In this document: positions 23,033-30,660 of the stretch, in pieces
Numbering within the stretch: the stretch's first letter is position 1
Layout of the letters: each line of letters begins with the position of its first letter
The notes under the pieces: model-generated
Database searches by the model: none
Told to the model about the DNA's origin: nothing
The model's input: the letters and a program-made list of their open reading frames with translations, nothing else
Assembly: GCA_002294045.1 (NCBI GenBank)
Contig: DBEP01000007.1
Span: forward strand, 247 to 35,522
DNA: 35,276 nucleotides
Reading direction: 5' to 3'
Source of the DNA: Lachnoclostridium sp. UBA903
GTDB lineage: Bacteria; Bacillota; Clostridia; Lachnospirales; Lachnospiraceae
Made by a program: the position numbers and the translations under genes

Positions 23033-24358
23033 TTAAGGCATATCCGCTCTTAATTCGTTATATATATCTTTTAAATATGATAAGGAACCAAAAACAATTA
23101 TAACATCTTCCTCTGCGGCAGCTTCCCTGGCCAGTTTTACCGCCTTTGAAACAGTATCGGCATTTATTACATGGCTGCAGTATTTCCCGGCGGTCTCAGC
23201 TAATTTACCGGACTTAAGTCCACGCACATTATACGGTGTAACCGTAAATATCATGTCCGCATAGTTTCCTGTATGTTTTAATACGGCATCATAATCCTTA
23301 TCTGCCAAAACACCCACTATAAACAATATTCTGCGGCTGCCGAAATATATATTTATATTTTTTCCAAGGGAAATTGCCGCATCCTCATTATGGGCACCGT
23401 CTATAACAAACAGGGGGTTCTCTTTGATTATTTCAAAACGGCCTCTCCATTTAGCCTGAACTAAACCGTTACGTATATTTTCTTCCGAAACAGAATAACC
23501 AAGGGTTCTTAAAGTATCCATGGCCAGGATTGCCAAGACTGCGTTTTTAACCTGATTTTCTCCCAGTAGTTTTATTTTCAGATGTTTTCTGTTTTTATAG
23601 GCAAACAGAGTTCCGTTTAAGCTTTGCATTTCTATTCCTATTTGGTTAAAATCCGCAAAAGTTAAAGGTGCATTGTTAAAAACGGCGGCCGATTCTATAA
23701 CTCCGGCGGCTTCCGGCTCCTGTTCATAGGAGACCACCGGAATGCCCGGCTTAATGATACCCGCCTTTTCCGCCGCTATTTGTCCCAGGGTGCTGCCCAG
23801 GATATTCATATGATCCATGCCGATAGAGGTGATAACCGTACATACCGCAGTGGTAATTACATTGGTGGCATCCAGTCTGCCTCCCAGCCCTACTTCCAGC
23901 ACCGCCAAATCACATTTTTCCGCAGTAAAATACAGCATGGCCATGGCAGTTTCCATTTCAAATACCGTAGGATGCGCCAGCCCCTCCGCCGTCATTGTGT
24001 CACAGGCCTCCTTAATCCTGCCGATAATATCCGCAACTTCCGTTTCATTGATGTATTTTGCGGTAACAAAAGAATGTTCCTTGCCGCTGTTTTCCGGCCA
24101 GGATATCTGGATTTTTTCAAAATAACTGAATACGGACGGTGATATATATCTTCCGATACGGTAACCGGCTTCAGCCAGTATATTGGCAATATAGGCCGCC
24201 GTAGAGCCCTTGCCGTTGGTTCCTGCTATATGGATAAATTTCAATCTGTCCTGGGGATTGCCAAGCCTTTTAAGCAATTCCCTCATAGATTCCAATCCCA
24301 GCACACTGCCATACTGTTCGGAATCTTTAAGAAACCCGGAGGCCTCCTCATATGTCAT
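23033..24358 (-). CDS. folC: Folylpolyglutamate / dihydrofolate synthase
   Basis: A 441-residue Mur-ligase-family enzyme. The P-loop is GTNGKGST (residues 46-53). LEVGLGGRLDATNVI, TSIGMDHMNILGSTLGQIAA with EKAGIIKPG, and DGAHNEDA follow. It adds glutamate to dihydropteroate or folates. The GYRIGRYISPSVFSYFEKIQ stretch is a slight variant of the usual SPHL...ERI motif. AAGGAGG lies 8 bases before the ATG. It is 12 bases after the methyltransferase gene, inside the fol operon. Confidence 0.95.
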   Translation of the reverse strand: MTYEEASGFLKDSEQYGSVLGLESMRELLKRLGNPQDRLKFIHIAGTNGKGSTAAYIANILAEAGYRIGRYISPSVFSYFEKIQISWPENSGKEHSFVTAKYINETEVADIIGRIKEACDTMTAEGLAHPTVFEMETAMAMLYFTAEKCDLAVLEVGLGGRLDATNVITTAVCTVITSIGMDHMNILGSTLGQIAAEKAGIIKPGIPVVSYEQEPEAAGVIESAAVFNNAPLTFADFNQIGIEMQSLNGTLFAYKNRKHLKIKLLGENQVKNAVLAILAMDTLRTLGYSVSEENIRNGLVQAKWRGRFEIIKENPLFVIDGAHNEDAAISLGKNINIYFGSRRILFIVGVLADKDYDAVLKHTGNYADMIFTVTPYNVRGLKSGKLAETAGKYCSHVINADTVSKAVKLAREAAAEEDVIIVFGSLSYLKDIYNELRADMP

Positions 24359-24370
24359 GGTTATGCCTCC

Positions 24371-25573
24371 TTATCTTTCCTCACAAACCTGGAAAATGAA
24401 GAATTTTAAATAATAAGATTCATCTGCCGCCCATAGAATGGGATGATCCGGTGACTGGGTCCGGTATTCCACCTGTCTTAACCTTTTTCTCGTATTTTTT
24501 GCGGCCTGTCCTATGGTTTGTGCAAATAACTCCGGCGTCATGAAGTGGGAACAGGAACAGGTGGCCAGATATCCGCCGTTTCTCAGCAGTTTCATGGCAC
24601 GGAGATTAATTTCACGGTATCCTTTTACGGCATTTTTTATTGAATTCCTGGATTTAGTAAAAGCAGGCGGGTCCAGTATAATCACATCAAATTTCTTATT
24701 CTGCTTTTCCAGTTCCGGCAGTAATTCAAAAACATCCGTGCATACAAACCGAACCTTATCCTGCAATCCGTTAAGAAGTGCATTTTCCTCCGCCTGCTTA
24801 ATCCCCAGTCCGGAAGAGTCTACTCCAATAACGCTTTTTGCTCCCGCCAATCCTGCATTCAGGGCAAAGGAACCGGTATGGGTAAAGCAATCCAGCACTT
24901 CGGCATCCTTGCATATCTTTTTAATTGCTTCCCTGTTATATTTCTGGTCCAGAAAGAAACCTGTTTTCTGGCCTTCCTCTACATCTACCATATATTTCAC
25001 ACCGTTTTCAACAATTTCAATCCTGGTGTCAAAAGGATCTCCAATAAAATCCTTTATCCTCTCCATGCCTTCGTTTTTTCTGACTTTCGCGTCACTTCTT
25101 TCGTAAACACCTCTAATTAAAATACCGTCCTGCTTAAGACAGGCTTTTAAAAGTTCTATAATCGTACCCTTCATGCGGTCGGTTCCCAATGCCAGGGACT
25201 GGACCACTAAAACATCGTTAAATTTGTCTATGACAATGCCCGGGAGAAAATCCGCTTCCCCAAATATAATACGGCAGCTTTCGGTGTCCACCGTTCTTTT
25301 CCGATATTCCCATGCATCCCTTACTCTGCTTTTTAAAAACTCCTCGTCGATTTCCTGTCCTTTCATTCTTGACATAATCCTTACCGTTATTTTGGAATTC
25401 GTATTGATAAATCCGCTTCCCATATAGTAATCGTCAAAATCATGAACTGCAATAATATCACCATTTATAAAATCTCCGGTTATGGAATCTATTTCATTAT
25501 CGTAAACCCACATACCGCCTGCCTTAAGGGTTCTTCCTCCGCCTTTTTTCAGCTTTACGATTGCTTTCTCCAT
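24371..25573 (-). CDS. RlmI-like class I SAM-dependent rRNA methyltransferase
   Basis: A 400-residue protein. It has an N-terminal PUA domain (KGGGRTLKAGGMWVYDNEID...), a linker domain, and a C-terminal Rossmann methyltransferase with the motif I region LDCFTHTGSFALNAGLAGAK, IGVD, the catalytic-site LDPPAFTKS and CSCSHFM. This is the RlmI/YccW family, which makes 5-methylcytosine in 23S rRNA in E. coli; the cytosine target here is inferred only. A GGAG ribosome site lies about 11 bases upstream. It is first in the fol operon, which is unusual company for a methyltransferase. Confidence 0.9.
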   Translation of the reverse strand: MEKAIVKLKKGGGRTLKAGGMWVYDNEIDSITGDFINGDIIAVHDFDDYYMGSGFINTNSKITVRIMSRMKGQEIDEEFLKSRVRDAWEYRKRTVDTESCRIIFGEADFLPGIVIDKFNDVLVVQSLALGTDRMKGTIIELLKACLKQDGILIRGVYERSDAKVRKNEGMERIKDFIGDPFDTRIEIVENGVKYMVDVEEGQKTGFFLDQKYNREAIKKICKDAEVLDCFTHTGSFALNAGLAGAKSVIGVDSSGLGIKQAEENALLNGLQDKVRFVCTDVFELLPELEKQNKKFDVIILDPPAFTKSRNSIKNAVKGYREINLRAMKLLRNGGYLATCSCSHFMTPELFAQTIGQAAKNTRKRLRQVEYRTQSPDHPILWAADESYYLKFFIFQVCEER

Positions 25574-25705
25574 TGGTTATTTTCTCCATTTTCTACAAGA
25601 TATCCACTGTTGAAACCCATTTATGTCCGCAGGCTCTCATGGTGTGCGCCACTCTGTGGCGTTGATGCGCACTCACTCCGTTCGGCGCGGTATAATATCT
25701 AAGAT
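25574..25705 (-). promoter_or_regulatory. Structured 5' leader of the rlmI-fol operon
   Basis: A transcript from the promoter at 25706-25733 would have a leader of about 125 bases with strong secondary structure. CGCCAC (25647-25652) pairs with GTGGCG (25656-25661), or GTGCGC (25644-25649) pairs with GCGCAC (25667-25672). The two hairpins share bases and exclude each other. A wider imperfect palindrome runs from about 25636 to 25680. No folate (THF) riboswitch core is recognised by eye. Confidence 0.45.
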
Positions 25706-25713
25706 ATTATACC
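25689..25713. repeat. Perfect 12-bp palindrome over the fol promoter -10
   Basis: Arms GGTATAATATCT (25689-25700) and AGATATTATACC (25702-25713) flank a single A. The right arm contains the -10 hexamer on the minus strand, and the palindrome extends over the likely transcription start, a typical repressor position. Confidence 0.65.
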
Positions 25714-25733
25714 ATAGTAAGCCGTATTGTCAA
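25706..25733 (-). promoter_or_regulatory. Consensus sigma-A promoter of the rlmI-folC-folE-folP-folBK operon
   Basis: Minus-strand TTGACA (25733-25728), 16 bases, TATAAT (25711-25706). Both hexamers are exact consensus. The spacing between genes downstream (12, 19, 46 and 1 bases) supports one transcript. Confidence 0.8.
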
Positions 25734-25825
25734 CGGACAGTATATACGCTTCTTCCTGCTTTTTCCTCATAGGCGGAGCTCGATATCCATGCATAGGTTC
25801 TCCCATTAACGCTTATACTAAATCC

Positions 25826-26224
25826 ATGAAAAAATGTTTTTTAAGTGATTTTATATTATGCGGCCTTAGCGGTTGGTGTATGGAATGCTTCTGGACCGGA
25901 CTTCATTCTGCCGTAAGCCATAAAGATAAGGCATTATTATGCCGTACCTCCGTTTGGATGTTTCCCATTTATGGTATGGCCGCCTGTCTAAATCCTATTT
26001 GCAAAAAGCTTAAAACCAAGAGTGCCCTGATTCGAGGAGGTGTCTATACATTTTTTATTTTTATTACGGAATTTTCCACAGGAAAACTATTAAAAAAATT
26101 CGGAGCATGTCCTTGGGATTACAGCAAGGCAAAATTAAATTATAAAGGCTTAATCCGGTTCGATTATGCCCCTGCCTGGTTTTTAGTCGGTTTGTATTAT
26201 GAAAAATTATTAAACCGGTCATAA
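25826..26224 (+). CDS. Small CmpB-type putative ABC transporter permease family membrane protein
   Basis: A 132-residue membrane protein with about three to four hydrophobic helices. LCGLSGWCMECFWTGL at the start, WMFPIYGMAACLNPI in the middle, and CPWDYSKAKLNYKGLIRFDY with APAWFLVGLYYE at the end are the signature of PF06541 ('putative ABC-transporter type IV', CmpB). The real function is unknown. No Shine-Dalgarno is seen before the ATG at 25826, and the frame is open back to a TTG at 25727, so the start is uncertain. It stands alone, divergent from the fol operon. Confidence 0.7.
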   Translation: MKKCFLSDFILCGLSGWCMECFWTGLHSAVSHKDKALLCRTSVWMFPIYGMAACLNPICKKLKTKSALIRGGVYTFFIFITEFSTGKLLKKFGACPWDYSKAKLNYKGLIRFDYAPAWFLVGLYYEKLLNRS

Positions 26225-26260
26225 TGAGAAATAATAAAATAATAATAACGGACTTTTCTG

Positions 26261-26302
26261 ACATACTCTGTACATAGAATATATCTTCATTACAGAGTAT
26301 GT
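26261..26302. repeat. 12-bp inverted repeat between the CmpB-type and HAD-GNAT genes
   Basis: ACATACTCTGTA (26261-26272) and TACAGAGTATGT (26291-26302) are perfect inverted repeats with an 18-base loop. A T-run is missing, so it is either a weak terminator of the upstream gene or an operator for the next one. Confidence 0.5.
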
Positions 26303-26418
26303 TATTGCTTGTAAAAAAAATAAATAAACCAGTTCTAAATAATATTATTATCTGTTATAATAAGGAATATTCTGAGGACTTTGCAATAGGTAAGGCCGGA
26401 ATAACAGGAGGTAAATTT

Positions 26419-27624
26419 ATGCTGAAAGCTGTAATATTTGACATGGACGGTGTATTAATTGACAGTGAGCCGCTCCATGCAAAGGCCGCAGTGCTGGCTC
26501 TGAATAGTTTGGGTATTGATGATGTTACTATTGATTATTGTTACCGGTTTATAGGTTCCACAACGGCACATATGCTGGAAACCATGATAAAGGATTTTAA
26601 TATTTCCATAACTTTTACCGAGTTATATGCCGTTTATCAGGAAATGTTACATAATTTAATAAAAGCTGACGGATATGCCCCTATACCTTATACCAGGGAA
26701 TTGATTATCGCTCTGTATAATCATGGAATTAAGTTAGCAATTGCTTCATCGTCAACAATGAAAGAAATTGAAACTGTAGTTAAGTCGCTTAAAATCAAAA
26801 AATATTTTACCAAACTTGTCAGCGGTTCTAATGTTGCCAATCCGAAACCGGCCCCTGATATATTTCTTAAGGCCGTAAGCGAACTTGGTATGAATACGGA
26901 TGAGTGTATCGTTATTGAAGATTCTTATAATGGGGTATGTTCTGCCGCTGCCGCGGGTATCCCGGTTATAGGCTTTGTAAATGAGCATTCCGGAAAACAG
27001 GATTTATCGGAAGCCTCTGTTCTTATTGAAGGATTTGAGGAAATAAATCATAAGTTTGTTGAGAATATATACCTGCGTGCTCACAACATACCTGTTACCA
27101 TAGCAGTCACCAACCGACTGATTATCAGGGAATTATCGGTAGATGATATTCCTGATATGTATCAGATATTTCAGAATGCCGAAGTAAAAAGATTTATTCC
27201 CGACATTGACGAATATTTGGAAAATGAAATTGAAAAGCATAAAGCTTACGTCAAAAATGTATATAATTTTTACGGATACGGATTATGGGGCGTGTTCAGC
27301 AAAGAAACCGGCGAACTGATAGGCAGATGCGGAATTCAGAATACCGTAATAAACGGCCGGGATGAAGTCGAACTGGGGTATGTACTTGATGTCAACCACT
27401 GGGGTTACGGGTATGCCCTAGAATGTACGAAGGCTATCCTGTTTTACGTTTTTCATGAATTGCATATGGAGCGGATTGCGGCTCAAATTCATCATTTAAA
27501 TATCAGGTCCATTAAGGTAGCCGAACGTATCGGTATGAGGAAAGAACAGACTTTTATAAGGGATGGAAATGAATATTATCTTTATGTTATTTGCTCAGAT
27601 GATTATTTCATTGCCAATAAATAA
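26419..27624 (+). CDS. HAD phosphatase (beta-phosphoglucomutase-like) fused to GNAT acetyltransferase
   Basis: A 401-residue two-domain protein. Residues 1-225 are a HAD subfamily IA enzyme: DMDGVLIDSEP (nucleophile Asp8, acid Asp10), ASSSTMKEIE, KPAPDIF (Lys143) and IEDSYNGVCSAAAAGIPVIG. Residues about 232-401 are a RimJ/RimL-type N-acetyltransferase: TNRLIIRELSVDDI, GELIGRCGIQN, ELGYVLDVNHWGYGYALECT (acetyl-CoA site) and NIRSIKVAERIGMRKE. The ATG at 26419 has AGGAGGT 7 bases upstream. An open frame to 26299 has no ribosome site. The substrate is unknown; the fusion hints that one metabolite or small peptide is both dephosphorylated and acetylated. Confidence 0.88.
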   Translation: MLKAVIFDMDGVLIDSEPLHAKAAVLALNSLGIDDVTIDYCYRFIGSTTAHMLETMIKDFNISITFTELYAVYQEMLHNLIKADGYAPIPYTRELIIALYNHGIKLAIASSSTMKEIETVVKSLKIKKYFTKLVSGSNVANPKPAPDIFLKAVSELGMNTDECIVIEDSYNGVCSAAAAGIPVIGFVNEHSGKQDLSEASVLIEGFEEINHKFVENIYLRAHNIPVTIAVTNRLIIRELSVDDIPDMYQIFQNAEVKRFIPDIDEYLENEIEKHKAYVKNVYNFYGYGLWGVFSKETGELIGRCGIQNTVINGRDEVELGYVLDVNHWGYGYALECTKAILFYVFHELHMERIAAQIHHLNIRSIKVAERIGMRKEQTFIRDGNEYYLYVICSDDYFIANK

Positions 27625-27648
27625 TTTACGGCAATCGGCAGGAACAAT

Positions 27649-27696
27649 AAAAACGAGTAGAAAATATCTTAAAAAGATTTATTTCTGCTCGTTTTT
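27649..27696. terminator. Bidirectional terminator between HAD-GNAT and lipoprotein genes
   Basis: ACGAGTAGAAA (27653-27663) pairs with TTTCTGCTCGT (27682-27692, one G-T pair). TTTTT follows on the plus side and AAAAA precedes it, giving U-runs for both convergent genes. Confidence 0.85.
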
Positions 27697-27717
27697 GACC
27701 TGTCAAAATATTAATAA

Positions 27718-28095
27718 TCAGTCATTGTTATTGGTGGTATTATTCGCGTCGGTGTTATTATCTATATCGTTAATAGTATCATCAATAGCATTTCCGACTC
27801 CACCGGTTCCATTTGTTCCATTATTTATTCCGCCAGTTGTATCGTCAGTCCCATTAGTTGTATTCCCATTTGTACCGGTAGTCCCATTTGTTGTACCGCC
27901 TGTTCCATTCGTTGTTCCGTTTGTAGTATCACCAAGTGCATCTCCGGTACCATTAGTTGTATCATTCGTTCCGTTGGTTCCGTTTTGGTCTGTTGTTGCA
28001 GAATTATTGGTACCGTCGTCCGTTGTCGTACAAGCCGTAAAAGTTAGAAATGTCAGGCAGCATACAGCCAATAACAAATATAATCTTTTTTTCAT
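27718..28095 (-). CDS. Asn-Gly-Thr-repeat lipoprotein
   Basis: A 125-residue protein with a signal peptide (MKKRLYLLLAVCCLTFLTFT, cleavage before Cys22 in FTAC, a lipobox with Phe at -3) and a mature part of almost pure Asn, Gly, Thr and Asp. NGT, NGTNGT, DTTNGT and GTTNGT units recur throughout residues 30-110. No domain is recognisable. AGGAGGAG lies 6 bases before the ATG, which supports real translation. The opposite strand has a long open frame caused by the same repeats, which is a shadow. It may be a surface spacer or an Asn/Thr-rich glycosylation target; that is speculative. Confidence 0.75.
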   Translation of the reverse strand: MKKRLYLLLAVCCLTFLTFTACTTTDDGTNNSATTDQNGTNGTNDTTNGTGDALGDTTNGTTNGTGGTTNGTTGTNGNTTNGTDDTTGGINNGTNGTGGVGNAIDDTINDIDNNTDANNTTNNND

Positions 28096-28232
28096 GGATA
28101 CTCCTCCTAAAAAATTTGTTTATTACGCGTATAGTATTCCACTGATTTATTTATTTATGCATAATTGCATAAAAAGTAAGACCATGAATAACATAAGCTA
28201 TGAATGAATGACAAAGACTCATATTTATTTTT

Positions 28233-29036
28233 TCATTGGTCTTCCGATTCTTTATGCTCTGACAAAAATTCCAGCATATTACTGCGGAAACGCAATGGAA
28301 GATTATTCCTTTGCAATTTATTATTTTTACGTTCTTTTATCGCAATGGTATTAAAAAAAGTCTTCCAAAGTGATTGGAATTCCTCTTCTCTTTCCGATAC
28401 TTCCCAAAACTTGTCCAGATTAATTTCATCCGCCATTACATAAATCCAGGGAAAACCGCTGCGATGAACCACTGCAGTTCTTCTTTTTTCATCATAAATA
28501 ACAAAATTTTCCATGGCGAAACGGTCTGAAAAATGGGTTGCAATAAGACGCAGTATATCATTGCGCGGCTTTATCCTGGCAGATAAAATTTTATCCACGC
28601 TTTCCGTAAAACGCAGGAATCCGAGAAAATGATGGGATTCGTTTAATACATTCCGGTTCAGATTAAAAATGTTTAATACAATATCATTACTGAGATAATT
28701 AACTACTTTTGCTCCCAGTGAAAACCCCAAAATAAGAAACCGGTAAATCATATCACCTTTATCCGCCTGATCAGAAAGTACGGCATGGCAGACCATTCCA
28801 TAAGCTTCTTCTGATATTTTTTCCTTTATTGCTCTTGAAACTTTTGCCGCTTTCTCCATATTCGCTGCAATATAAATATATTCGGAAAATAATTGCATAT
28901 TAAAATTTTCAGCTTCCGGAGTTTGTACCTGGATGTACATATTATTATGACCGTAGCGGCTGCTCCATGCTTCATAAATTGCCGTAAATATGCCGTCTAT
29001 GCTGTCTTCGCACATAAATATTTTTTTTGTAATCAT
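28233..29036 (-). CDS. TIGR03915/DUF4130-type probable DNA metabolism protein
   Basis: A 267-residue protein. It begins MITKKIFMCEDSIDGIFTAI with YEAWSSRYGH, then RFLILGFSLGAKVVNYLSND, HHFLGFLRFTES and RNDILRLIATHFSDRFAMEN, and ends FLSEHKESEDQ. This is the family found next to the radical-SAM protein (29033-30574), sometimes fused to a uracil-DNA-glycosylase-like domain, which it lacks here. The function is unproven; context says DNA repair or modification. Its ATG overlaps the partner's stop (ATGA, 29033-29036), so the two are translationally coupled and share LexA-like control. Confidence 0.88.
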   Translation of the reverse strand: MITKKIFMCEDSIDGIFTAIYEAWSSRYGHNNMYIQVQTPEAENFNMQLFSEYIYIAANMEKAAKVSRAIKEKISEEAYGMVCHAVLSDQADKGDMIYRFLILGFSLGAKVVNYLSNDIVLNIFNLNRNVLNESHHFLGFLRFTESVDKILSARIKPRNDILRLIATHFSDRFAMENFVIYDEKRRTAVVHRSGFPWIYVMADEINLDKFWEVSEREEEFQSLWKTFFNTIAIKERKNNKLQRNNLPLRFRSNMLEFLSEHKESEDQ

Positions 29037-30574
29037 ATAGATAAACTCCTGATGCCCATAGGATTCCGGGAACTGAAATTCACATCGTCAAACAGGGATA
29101 ATTGCTGATAAAGATTACTTCCGTCAATACCATAGGGCAATCTTTCCTTAACACTTAACAATTGATTGGTAATATAGTTTTCTTCCAGCTTAATGGGATA
29201 TATCATCTTTCCGCCGCAGGTTATAAAATATAACGCCCGTTTTAATACAACTCCGATCTTTTTTAAATCTTCAAAGCGAAGATTGTTTGTCTGCCTTGTC
29301 TTTACAATCCTCTGAGCCGACTTGACCCCTATACCGGGTACTCTTAATAAGGTATAATAATCCGCCTTATTTATTTCCACGGGAAATTTATCCAGATGAT
29401 TTAACGCCCAGTTACATTTGGGGTCAATCAGTATATTAAAATTAGGTTTTGTTTCAGATAATAATTCGGATGCCTGAAATCCATAAAAACGAAGCAGCCA
29501 GTCTGCCTGATATAAACGGTGCTCTCTTAATAACGGCGGTCCTCCCGGCAGGGCAGGCAGGGAACTGTCTTCGTTTACTTTCACATATGCGGAATAAAAT
29601 ACCCGCTTTAAATCAAATTTCTGATATAAGGCTTCGGCTACGGATATAATCTGGTAATCATTTTCGGGTGTAGCTCCGATAATCATCTGGGTACTCTGCC
29701 CTGCCGGTACAAATCCTCTGTTGGCAGCAGGACGCTTCACCAGACCAAGGACGGAAGAGGAAGAAGTAAAAATGGCGGTTTCCTGATTTTTTAATTTATC
29801 CTTAAACAGTTCCCCTTTTAAACCTCCCATGGTATCGTTCTTCAATTGAGACTCTTCCTTAATTCTTGAACCATCCTTTAACAACAATATATCAGACCCT
29901 TTGCCGGAATCCTCCTGTAAGCGTTTATAAAATGGTTGTCCCATAGCTTCTTTCCTGCCCAGCTGAATCTGTCTTATAGGCTTTAATATGTTTTTACGGC
30001 TCTTATGAGGCGCTAAATTCCTCAATCCTTCGGCAGTCGGCAATTCCAGATTCACACTCATACGGTCCGCATACCAGCCCGTCATCTCTATTAAGGATGG
30101 ATCCGCACCCGGAACCGCCTTACAATGAATGTATCCGTTAAAACGATGGATTTCCCGAAGCATCTTTAAGGTATTGCATAATAATTCCATGGTATAATTG
30201 GGATTCACCAGTACCCCGGAGCTTAAAAAAAGTCCTTCGATATAATTCCTGCGGTAAAATTCCATGGTTAACGTACACACTTCCTCCGGTGTGAAGGAAG
30301 CCCTTACAATATCATTGGATGACCGGTTCTGCCAGTACTTGCAGTCAAAGATACACTCGTTGGTGAATAATATCTTCAATAAGGAAATACATCTCCCGTC
30401 TGCGGAAAAAGTATGACAAATACCGCAGGCCACCGAATTGCCCATACCTCCGGGAGAACCGCTTCGGTCCACTCCGCTGGAGGTACATGCTACATCATAT
30501 TTTGCTGCGTCCGAAAGTATCTCCAATTTTTTTTGCACCGGCATATGTTCCTGTATAATTACGCTCATTGTCAT
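29033..30574 (-). CDS. Radical-SAM DNA modification/repair-type protein, with missing cluster Cys
   Basis: A 513-residue TIGR03916-like protein. Near the N-terminus are ACGICHTFSADGRCISLLKI and TNECIFDCKYWQNRSSND; FYRRNYIEGLFLSSGV, HCKAVPGADPSLI, SVNLELPTAEGLRNLAP, FVPAGQSTQMIIGATPENDY and a helix-hairpin-helix (LLRVPGIGVKSAQRIVK) follow. The radical-SAM triad should be CxxxCxxC; here it is Cys74, Cys78 and Trp81 (codon TGG at 30334-30332). About 80 extra, low-complexity residues follow ILKPIRQIQ. The start at 30574 (or 30568, MSVII, with better spacing from GGGAG) fits the promoter; an upstream ATG at 30640 lies before the likely transcription start. Confidence 0.88.
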   Translation of the reverse strand: MTMSVIIQEHMPVQKKLEILSDAAKYDVACTSSGVDRSGSPGGMGNSVACGICHTFSADGRCISLLKILFTNECIFDCKYWQNRSSNDIVRASFTPEEVCTLTMEFYRRNYIEGLFLSSGVLVNPNYTMELLCNTLKMLREIHRFNGYIHCKAVPGADPSLIEMTGWYADRMSVNLELPTAEGLRNLAPHKSRKNILKPIRQIQLGRKEAMGQPFYKRLQEDSGKGSDILLLKDGSRIKEESQLKNDTMGGLKGELFKDKLKNQETAIFTSSSSVLGLVKRPAANRGFVPAGQSTQMIIGATPENDYQIISVAEALYQKFDLKRVFYSAYVKVNEDSSLPALPGGPPLLREHRLYQADWLLRFYGFQASELLSETKPNFNILIDPKCNWALNHLDKFPVEINKADYYTLLRVPGIGVKSAQRIVKTRQTNNLRFEDLKKIGVVLKRALYFITCGGKMIYPIKLEENYITNQLLSVKERLPYGIDGSNLYQQLSLFDDVNFSSRNPMGIRSLSI

Positions 30575-30587
30575 CCACTCCCTTTGC

Positions 30588-30600
30588 GAACATTTGTTTG
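30588..30600. promoter_or_regulatory. LexA-like box 1 (downstream)
   Basis: GAACATTTGTTTG on plus, CAAACAAATGTTC on minus, resembling the Gram-positive LexA site GAACnnnnGTTC with one changed half-site base. It overlaps the predicted transcription start of the radical-SAM operon. Confidence 0.65.
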
Positions 30601-30604
30601 CTTT

Positions 30605-30633
30605 ATTGTAGCACTTTCTTCCACAGAAATCAA
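30605..30633 (-). promoter_or_regulatory. Promoter of the radical-SAM/TIGR03915 operon
   Basis: Minus-strand TTGATT (30633-30628), 17 bases, TACAAT (30610-30605). It sits exactly between two identical LexA-like boxes. Confidence 0.7.
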
Positions 30634-30642
30634 GATGCATCA

Positions 30643-30655
30643 GAACATTTGTTTG
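30643..30655. promoter_or_regulatory. LexA-like box 2 (upstream)
   Basis: A second identical 13-mer GAACATTTGTTTG, 55 bases from the first (about five helical turns), just upstream of the -35 and 6 bases from the ABC permease stop. Confidence 0.65.
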
Positions 30656-30660
30656 TTTTT

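Noticed and set aside
24513..25106. 197-codon plus-strand frame
   Set aside because: Antisense shadow of the RlmI-like methyltransferase; no family features and Ser-rich composition typical of reverse-strand reading.
25727..25825. TTG start extending the CmpB-type protein by 33 residues
   Set aside because: The TTG overlaps the -35 of the fol promoter and there is no ribosome site; the ATG at 25826 begins at the conserved family start, though with weak support too.
27563..28207. 214-codon plus-strand frame rich in Val, Pro and Ser
   Set aside because: It is the antisense of the Asn-Gly-Thr repeats of the lipoprotein gene. It overlaps the HAD-GNAT end and a terminator, and has no ribosome site, whereas the minus frame has a signal peptide and AGGAGGAG.
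30575..30640. Longer N-terminus of the radical-SAM protein (start at 30640)
   Set aside because: Lies upstream of the predicted transcription start and within the promoter; the added residues do not look family-like.
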